A DNA stretch of 5,483 nucleotides, taken from assembly GCA_020426085.1 (NCBI GenBank), contig JAGQQP010000317.1, forward strand, positions 1 to 5,483, written 5' to 3'. A model generated the notes under the pieces. It ran no database searches. It was not told where the DNA came from and saw nothing but the letters and a program-made list of their open reading frames with translations. This DNA is from Planctomycetaceae bacterium (GTDB lineage Bacteria > Planctomycetota > Planctomycetia > Planctomycetales > Planctomycetaceae). This document shows, piece after piece, positions 1 to 5,483 of this stretch (the stretch's first letter is position 1; each line of letters starts with the position of its first letter). The position numbers and the translations under genes were made by a program.

Positions 1-7
1 TTTTATC

Positions 8-1807
8 ATGAGACGCGCGCTCCTTTTGAATTTTGTCCTGTTATCTGTAGTCACGCTCATCCTCAGTAGCAGTTCGCTTCTGCATGCTGCGGAACGTCCC
101 AACGTGCTGTTGATCATGACTGACGACCAGGGCTGGGGGGATGTCCGCATCCATGAGAATCCACTCATCGAAACGCCGCAACAGGATCTGCTGGCCTCAC
201 AGGGAGCGCGGTTTGAACGGTTCTATGTATCGCCCGTCTGTGCTCCGACACGTTCTTCCTTACTGACGGGACGCTACAGTCTGCGGACCGGAGTGCATGG
301 CGTGACGCGCGGCTTTGAAAACATGCGGGCCGAAGAAACCACGATCGCCGAAATGATGAAGGCTGCCGGCTACAAAACAGGGGCCTTCGGCAAATGGCAT
401 AACGGCCGACATTATCCCATGCATCCCAACGGGCAGGGCTTTGACGAATTCTTCGGCTTCTGTGGCGGTCACTGGAATCGCTATTTCGATACGAATCTGG
501 AACACAACAAACAGCCGGTGAAGACGGAGGGTTACATTACTGATGTCCTGACCGACCACGCGATTGATTTCATCAAACAGAACAAAGACCAGCCTTTCTT
601 CTGTTACGTCCCTTATAACGCACCGCATTCTCCCTGGATCGTGCCGGAAAAGTACTGGGACAAATACGCGAATAAAGGACTGGATGACAAAGCCCGCTGC
701 GCGTATGCGATGGTGGAATGTGTGGACAACAATCTGGGACGACTGCTGCAGACACTGGATGATCTGAAACTGACCGACAACACGATCGTCCTGTTCCTGA
801 CCGATAACGGCCCGAACAGTGACCGCTACAACGGCAACATGCGGGGGAGAAAAGGGTCAATCCACGAAGGGGGAATCCGGGTTCCACTGTTTGTCCGCTA
901 TCCCGGTAAAATCAAACCGGGAACCATCGTCAAACCGATCGCCGCACATATTGATATTCTGCCGACTCTGCTCGAATTCTGCAGTGTGGATAACATTGCC
1001 GATCAACCTCTCGATGGCAAAAGCCTGGTGCCGTTACTGACGGAGAACGGGAAGGCAGACTGGCCGCAGCGCATGCTCTTCTCGGATCGCCTGTTTCGCA
1101 ATTCGATTCCAGGTGCCGAGCTACCTAACGGCTCTGTACGTACCGATCGCTGGCGGGCCGCATACGAGCGGGGGAAATGGAGTCTATACGACATGCAGGC
1201 GGACCCGTCTCAAAAACAGAATGTCATGAAAGCGCATCCTGCGGTCATGAAAGAACTGAGTGCCGCTTACAAGGACTGGTTCAAGGATGTCTCACAGGCA
1301 GGCTTCCAGCCGATTCCGATTCCCGTGGGTCACCCCAAAGAATCATTCACATCGCTACCCGCCAACGAATCGTTTCTGTCCCCCGAAGCAGGGGAGGGCA
1401 TCAATTACAGCGGCAATGGTCACAATGGTTACGCCAACAGCTGGCTTGAAGACTGGACCGATCCCCGGGCATCCGCCGTCTGGCATCTGGAGGTACTGCA
1501 GCCGGGCCAATATGAAGTCACCTTGAAATACACGTGCCGCGCCGAAGATGTCGGCTGTGAAGTGCAGGCGGAAGTGAATGGTCAGACTTTGAACGCAACA
1601 ATTTCAGAGCCTCACGATCCCCCTAAAATTGGCAATCAGGATCGTGTCGAACAGTCGGACAACTACATGAGCAAAGACTGGGCGAACGTCAAACTGGGAA
1701 CCGTCACTCTGAAAAAAGGAACCTGCGATCTCACGTTGACCGGAGTCAAAAAGTCCGGCCCCGAACTGCTGGACGTGAAGGGTTTCGAGCTTAAACGGGT
1801 TCAGTAA
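8..1807 (+). CDS. Secreted sulfatase (formylglycine-dependent, arylsulfatase family) with C-terminal beta-sandwich domain
   Basis: Predicted to hydrolyse sulfate esters, probably on sulfated polysaccharides, after export. The 599-residue product starts with a signal peptide: MRR, a hydrophobic run to about residue 25, then a cleavage site near LHA-A (residues 25-28). The sulfatase domain covers about 30-435. DD at 39-40 are the first metal ligands. CAPTR at 78-82 followed by TG at 87-88 is the CxPxR signature, in which Cys78 should be converted to formylglycine. GKWH at 128-131, APH with His207, TDN with Asp266/Asn267, and Lys282 in GRKGSIHEGGIRVP complete the usual active site. Residues about 460-597 form an extra domain rich in predicted strands (NGYANSWLEDW, GQYEVTLKY) resembling carbohydrate-binding-type sandwiches; this assignment is inferred. 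The start is chosen because the signal peptide begins there; only 7 bases lie upstream, so no ribosome site can be judged. The stop overlaps the convergent heme gene. Catalytic class is sure; substrate is not. Confidence 0.95.
   Translation: MRRALLLNFVLLSVVTLILSSSSLLHAAERPNVLLIMTDDQGWGDVRIHENPLIETPQQDLLASQGARFERFYVSPVCAPTRSSLLTGRYSLRTGVHGVTRGFENMRAEETTIAEMMKAAGYKTGAFGKWHNGRHYPMHPNGQGFDEFFGFCGGHWNRYFDTNLEHNKQPVKTEGYITDVLTDHAIDFIKQNKDQPFFCYVPYNAPHSPWIVPEKYWDKYANKGLDDKARCAYAMVECVDNNLGRLLQTLDDLKLTDNTIVLFLTDNGPNSDRYNGNMRGRKGSIHEGGIRVPLFVRYPGKIKPGTIVKPIAAHIDILPTLLEFCSVDNIADQPLDGKSLVPLLTENGKADWPQRMLFSDRLFRNSIPGAELPNGSVRTDRWRAAYERGKWSLYDMQADPSQKQNVMKAHPAVMKELSAAYKDWFKDVSQAGFQPIPIPVGHPKESFTSLPANESFLSPEAGEGINYSGNGHNGYANSWLEDWTDPRASAVWHLEVLQPGQYEVTLKYTCRAEDVGCEVQAEVNGQTLNATISEPHDPPKIGNQDRVEQSDNYMSKDWANVKLGTVTLKKGTCDLTLTGVKKSGPELLDVKGFELKRVQ
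1748..1774 (-). terminator. Possible intrinsic terminator for the heme genes, inside the sulfatase 3' coding region
   Basis: Read on the minus strand, GTCC (1774-1771) pairs with GGAC (1756-1753). Two further G-C pairs follow after one mismatch, and the stem is followed directly by TTTTT (1752-1748). It begins 16 nt past the HemY stop codon, the right place to end a leftward heme transcript. The stem is short and imperfect. An alternative pairing, CCGGA/TCCGG at 1740-1744/1754-1758, would compete with it, so this is only a candidate. Confidence 0.3.
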
Positions 1808-3251
1808 GCTCCGCCATCAGACGGGCTGCCGCCTGTTCGGCGCTGTGGATGCAGTCGGGAATGCCGACGCCACGATAGGCATTGCCCGCCAGTTCCAGTC
1901 GCGGTAATCCCGCGGCTGCCTGTTCGATTCGCTCAACCAGTTGCAGATGCCCCAGATGATATTGCGGCATCGAATGGTTGTGGCGGAGCAGCTTTGAAAA
2001 AACCGGCTCGCCGGAAACGCCGAGGATGTCGGCCAGTTCCTGATTCACAATCGCATTCAGTTCGTCATCTGAATGTTCCAGTAGTTCAGGCTGCATCGCC
2101 CCCCCCACAAAGGTTCGCAGTTGCACACAGCCTTCTGGTGCCCGTCCAGGGAATTTGCGACTGGCGAATGCCACCGCGAAAATCTTCCGCTGCTCGGCGG
2201 CGGGAATGACCAGCCCGAAGGCATTCAGGGGATGCCTGATATTCTCCAGGCGATGCACGCTGACCTGAATCGCGGTCGACGCGTATTCGATCTGCCTGAG
2301 CAGTCCTGACAGCACAGGCGCGTAAGCAGCCAGCATGTTGCCCGCCTGTGGTGCCGCCGTGGTGAGAAGCACCGCGTCGAAATGTGCAGTCTGCGAGTGA
2401 CCGGCAGACTCGAAGGTGACATCATATCCTTCATCTGCAGCAGCCACCTGTGTCACGCGATGATCGTAGAGTATCGTCCCTGTCGTAGCAACCCGTTCGG
2501 CCAGCGTGCGGATCAGCGTCTGCATCCCCCCTTTGAAGGCGGCGAACAGACCGTATCGTGCTCCTGTGGCGTCAGCAGATTTCGACTTTTTCTTCTGTTG
2601 GCGAATCGCTTTGATCAGGCTGCGATGATCGCGTTCCATATCCAGAAAGCGGGGCAATGTCGCCCGCAAGCTTAATTTCTCGGGATCGGACGTATAAATA
2701 CCGGCCACCAGAGGTTGAATCAGTCGCGTGAGCGCTTCTTTCCCGAAACGACGCGTCACAAACTCCGCAAGACTTTCATCGTCTTCGTTCAGATCTGTCT
2801 CACTGGTGCGACGGGGAAGAAAGTATTCCAGCCCCATCCGCAGTTTTCCGAATGGACTGAGCAGAGGCGTCTTCAACATCGGAAGAATCCGCGAAGGGGT
2901 CATCAACTCAAACCCCAATGGCACGGGGACTGGTTTGCCCTCTTTGAGAATCAGCGCGCCGCGATACTGCTGATTGGTGGAGATCAACTGATCTTCGAGT
3001 CCGAGCCGCTGACAGAGTTCGATCGCCGCGGGTTTATTTGTAATAAACATATCCGCGCCGGTGTCGATCAGATAACCTTCCTGATTGATGGTCCCGATCC
3101 AGCCCCCTGCTGCAGGCTGTGATTCAAACAGCGTGACTTCAACCGGCTGATTGTTTTCCTGCGCCAGTTCCTGCAGACGGAATGCAGCGGACAGGCCGGT
3201 GAGGCCACCGCCGACCACTGCGATTCGTTTTGCGGGTGAAGACTGATTCAT
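1791..3251 (-). CDS. hemY: Protoporphyrinogen/coproporphyrinogen oxidase, HemY type (FAD-dependent; labelled hemG in some databases)
   Basis: Oxidises a porphyrinogen to the aromatic porphyrin late in heme synthesis, using FAD and oxygen; this family is usually a soluble or membrane-associated flavoprotein. The 486-residue length is normal. The N-terminal Rossmann motif VVGGGLTGLSAA lies at 12-23, the ribose-binding acidic residue is Glu43 and GGW is at 49-51. Family hallmarks follow: ESLAEFVTRRFG at 159-170, PLVAGIYTSDPEKLS at 180-194 and FKGGMQTL at 239-246. The second FAD motif, LAGNAYRGVGIPDC, is at 454-467. A lysine-rich stretch at 220-224 sits in a region that varies in length across the family. 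The ATG has only a weak purine-rich site (GAG about 8 nt upstream), but the dinucleotide fold starts ten residues in, which supports it. The gene lies 42 nt after hemE and is probably cotranscribed. It is unrelated to E. coli HemG, a flavodoxin-like enzyme. Whether its substrate is protoporphyrinogen IX or coproporphyrinogen III cannot be read from motifs alone. Confidence 0.94.
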   Translation of the reverse strand: MNQSSPAKRIAVVGGGLTGLSAAFRLQELAQENNQPVEVTLFESQPAAGGWIGTINQEGYLIDTGADMFITNKPAAIELCQRLGLEDQLISTNQQYRGALILKEGKPVPVPLGFELMTPSRILPMLKTPLLSPFGKLRMGLEYFLPRRTSETDLNEDDESLAEFVTRRFGKEALTRLIQPLVAGIYTSDPEKLSLRATLPRFLDMERDHRSLIKAIRQQKKKSKSADATGARYGLFAAFKGGMQTLIRTLAERVATTGTILYDHRVTQVAAADEGYDVTFESAGHSQTAHFDAVLLTTAAPQAGNMLAAYAPVLSGLLRQIEYASTAIQVSVHRLENIRHPLNAFGLVIPAAEQRKIFAVAFASRKFPGRAPEGCVQLRTFVGGAMQPELLEHSDDELNAIVNQELADILGVSGEPVFSKLLRHNHSMPQYHLGHLQLVERIEQAAAGLPRLELAGNAYRGVGIPDCIHSAEQAAARLMAELTEPV

Positions 3252-3293
3252 AACAGACTCGATCTAAACAGCGAAGTTCACGGGGCAGGCGGG

Positions 3294-4352
<1,059 letters not shown>

Positions 4353-4364
4353 GTTTCTTCTTTC
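4353..4364 (-). promoter_or_regulatory. hemE: Purine-rich ribosome binding region supporting the hemE start
   Basis: Reading leftward, GAAAGAAGAAAC comes directly before the ATG at 4352-4350. It is not a consensus Shine-Dalgarno sequence, but it is the only purine-rich stretch near a candidate start. The longer in-frame start at 4418 is preceded by TATGGTTAA, which lacks such a site. This favours the 352-residue HemE. Confidence 0.45.
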
Positions 4365-4441
4365 GATTACAAATATTGGGTATTCAGCGATGTGAGGTGA
4401 TTCCAGAGCCCACCGCATTTAACCATAACGTTTTTCAATCC

Positions 4442-4470
4442 AATATACTCGGTTCTAAAAGTCCTGGAGA
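4442..4470 (-). promoter_or_regulatory. Weak candidate promoter for hemE-hemY
   Basis: On the minus strand TATATT (4447-4442) matches a -10 box at five of six positions. With a 17-nt spacer the -35 position reads TCTCCA (4470-4465), matching TTGACA at three of six positions. It lies about 90 nt before the preferred hemE start and downstream of the terminator-like hairpin. The AT-rich setting makes chance matches easy, so support is weak. Confidence 0.22.
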
Positions 4471-4479
4471 CGTTACAGT

Positions 4480-4498
4480 AAAAAACTGGACCCAGTTT
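4480..4498 (-). terminator. Terminator-like hairpin with T tract between hemD and hemE
   Basis: The arms AAACTGG (4483-4489) and CCAGTTT (4492-4498) are perfect inverted repeats of 7 bp with a 2-nt centre; in RNA the loop would open to 4 nt and leave 6 bp. On the minus strand the hairpin is followed by an uninterrupted run of six T (the last three arm bases plus 4482-4480). It sits about 74 nt past the hemD stop. The stem is short and mostly A-T, so it may be partial or inactive. Confidence 0.4.
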
Positions 4499-4502
4499 AG
4501 CA

Positions 4503-4542
4503 GGAAACTCTGCGAACTGAAATTCAGCGCCGTCGAGTTTCC
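4503..4542 (-). repeat. Long inverted repeat (stem-loop) after hemD
   Basis: GGAAACTC (4503-4510) and GAGTTTCC (4535-4542) are perfect 8-bp inverted repeats. Inside them, two more C-G pairs can form after a 2x2 mismatch, and the loop holds a second palindrome, CTGAAATTCAG (4517-4527). The right arm also takes part in a competing hairpin, GTTTCCCGGAAAC (4537-4549), so the two folds exclude each other. It starts 29 nt after the hemD stop and would be transcribed as hemD 3' leader or trailer RNA. Confidence 0.5.
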
Positions 4543-4571
4543 CGGAAACGGAGGAAAGCCAGGTGAGTTTT

Positions 4572-5402
4572 TCAGCCTTTGCGGGAGAGGATTTCGGGGG
4601 CGGCCTGCAGGGCATCTTTGACCAGCGGGCCCATTTTGGGAGGACTCGATTCAAAATCGACAGGCAGACCGACTTCCTGCAGTGCTTCGGTACAGGCGGG
4701 CCCCACCGAGGCAATCATTGTTTTGGAGGCGGCCAGTAACCAGTCTTCTTTAACATTTTCTTCTTCTGCAATCTGCAGGACGTGTGTGATCTGCTGCGCG
4801 CTGGTAAACATCAGCACGTTATAGTCGCCACGAATCGTTGCATGAATGGCATTGCGGAGCCCGCTGGTATCATCGGGTAATGCCCAGCGATAGACGGCAA
4901 TCGGCAGGACCTGAGCACCACGGTTCCGCAACGTTTCGTAAAATTCTTCCACCGGTTTCCCATATTCCTGAACGGCGATGTGTTTGCCCGTGACGGAAAA
5001 CTTCTTTTCATCAAAGGCAGTGATAATTTCGCGCCAGGTGTTGGGTTCCGGAGCCGAGTAGTGGATGGGGACTTCCCAGTTCCGCAACACGACCGTCGGT
5101 TTAGGACCGCGCACCACAACAATGATCTTACGGAAGGCATCCAGAACCTGTTCACGCGGAAAATAAAGTTCAGCCGCATTCAGCAGGGCCGTCGCTCCCA
5201 CGCCGGTCATGAAGACGATTACATCGATCTCGCCTCGAAACAGTTTCTCGCAGAACGACTTCACCTGGGCATTGTCTTCCAGCGGAATTTCATCCATGGA
5301 ATGCACGAGCGTGGGGTTCCCCTGATTGCGTTCGATCAGGGTGGTCATGGCGTCACTTTTGCGACTTTCGAAACTGCAGACGTTTAAGGAGGATGGATTC
5401 AT
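4572..5402 (-). CDS. hemD: Uroporphyrinogen-III synthase
   Basis: Closes hydroxymethylbilane into uroporphyrinogen III with inversion of ring D, in the cytoplasm; the last step before the heme and corrin/siroheme branches divide. The 276-residue product fits the two-lobed HemD family, which is poorly conserved. In lobe one, the first strand is NVCSFESRKSDAM (7-19), followed by DVIVFMTGVGATALL (60-74) and VVRGPKPTVVLRNW (96-109). The linker and second lobe show HIAVQEYGKP (141-150), VYRWALP (170-176), VLMFTSAQQ (196-204), SVGPACTEAL near 233-242 and KMGPLV near 256-261. TGVGA replaces the more usual T-S-x-N/A-x-V type motif in lobe one, while TSAQQ is kept in lobe two. The start is chosen because the first strand begins at residue 7; an internal Met19 would remove it. 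The ribosome site is weak (GAAG about 8 nt upstream). First gene of the leftward heme cluster. Function is well supported by the next two genes. Confidence 0.9.
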   Translation of the reverse strand: MNPSSLNVCSFESRKSDAMTTLIERNQGNPTLVHSMDEIPLEDNAQVKSFCEKLFRGEIDVIVFMTGVGATALLNAAELYFPREQVLDAFRKIIVVVRGPKPTVVLRNWEVPIHYSAPEPNTWREIITAFDEKKFSVTGKHIAVQEYGKPVEEFYETLRNRGAQVLPIAVYRWALPDDTSGLRNAIHATIRGDYNVLMFTSAQQITHVLQIAEEENVKEDWLLAASKTMIASVGPACTEALQEVGLPVDFESSPPKMGPLVKDALQAAPEILSRKG

Positions 5403-5449
5403 AGCGGATACTTCAAATGGAATGAAAGGATCTCAGATTCAACCCCCTG

Positions 5450-5478
5450 ATTATAGACTCGGTAGGATGCCCAGAAAA
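5450..5478 (-). promoter_or_regulatory. Candidate sigma-70-type promoter for hemD and the heme cluster
   Basis: On the minus strand a perfect TATAAT (5455-5450) lies 47 nt before the hemD ATG. With a 17-nt spacer the -35 position reads TTTTCT (5478-5473), matching TTGACA at only three of six positions. Transcription would start near 5440-5445 and give a leader of about 40 nt. The exact -10 match and position make this the best promoter in the window, although planctomycete promoters are little studied and the -35 is poor. Confidence 0.45.
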
Positions 5479-5483
5479 TAGCC

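Larger units (their letters stand above)
4353..4571. other. Non-coding gap between hemD and hemE
   Basis: A 219-nt stretch with no convincing gene on either strand; the short open frames crossing it resemble nothing. It separates two genes that otherwise look like one operon. It holds three separable elements on the minus strand, listed individually: a long stem-loop just after hemD, a small hairpin with a T tract, and an AT-rich TATATT box. The gap could therefore end part of the hemD transcript and start a separate hemE-hemY transcript, or be a structured internal leader. This is inference from position and base pairing only. Confidence 0.7.

Noticed and set aside
1808..1900. GC-rich hairpins downstream of the sulfatase stop as a plus-strand terminator
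   Set aside because: Short stems such as GCCG/CGGC occur, but no T tract follows, and the bases encode the conserved HemY C terminus.
2715..3122. 135-codon open frame on the plus strand opposite hemY
   Set aside because: It is fully antisense to well-conserved HemY sequence, and its translation shows no recognisable domain. It is a shadow frame.
4410..4438. TTGAAA (minus strand, 4438-4433) as a -35 box for hemE
   Set aside because: At a 17-nt spacing the -10 position reads CGGTGG, which is not promoter-like; TTAAAT is only about 10 nt away, too close.
4367..4714. Minus-strand frame crossing the hemD-hemE gap
   Set aside because: It starts inside hemD in another frame and its translation lacks any family-like pattern; the gap is better read as non-coding.
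5386..5402. A strong AAGGAGG followed by ATG on the plus strand near 5386-5395
   Set aside because: The frame runs ATG GAT TCA TAG and stops at once. The motif is the antisense of the first codons of hemD, so it is a chance match.

Overview
The window reads as chromosomal DNA from a planctomycete, probably a Gimesia/Rubinisphaera-like marine or freshwater member. This is an inference from moderate GC, an exported formylglycine-type sulfatase with a C-terminal beta-sandwich extension (a gene type very abundant in that phylum), and the style of the heme proteins. No rRNA, tRNA, CRISPR array, insertion sequence or phage gene is visible. The species cannot be fixed from this sequence alone.

Layout: (1) 8-1807, plus strand: a complete secreted sulfatase with signal peptide, CxPxR active site and a C-terminal carbohydrate-binding-like domain. 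(2) 1791-3251, minus strand: HemY-type FAD-dependent protoporphyrinogen/coproporphyrinogen oxidase. Its last 17 bp overlap the sulfatase 3' end, tail to tail. (3) 3294-4352, minus strand: hemE, uroporphyrinogen decarboxylase. (4) 4353-4571: a 219-bp non-coding gap with several inverted repeats, a terminator-like hairpin and a possible -10 box. (5) 4572-5402, minus strand: hemD, a divergent uroporphyrinogen-III synthase. (6) 5403-5483: hemD leader with a perfect TATAAT box reading leftward.

The three minus-strand genes lie in pathway order. HemD closes hydroxymethylbilane to uroporphyrinogen III, HemE decarboxylates it to coproporphyrinogen III, and HemY performs the six-electron aromatisation late in the pathway. 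The coproporphyrinogen decarboxylation step (HemF/HemN) and ferrochelatase are not in the window, so the sequence does not say which branch of heme synthesis is used. The sulfatase is on the other strand and has no evident link to heme; it probably removes sulfate from polysaccharides in the periplasm or outside the cell.

I do not see a new biological system here. The features most worth checking are the structured hemD-hemE gap, a possible hemY terminator embedded in the sulfatase coding sequence, the HemY substrate question, and the sulfatase's C-terminal domain.
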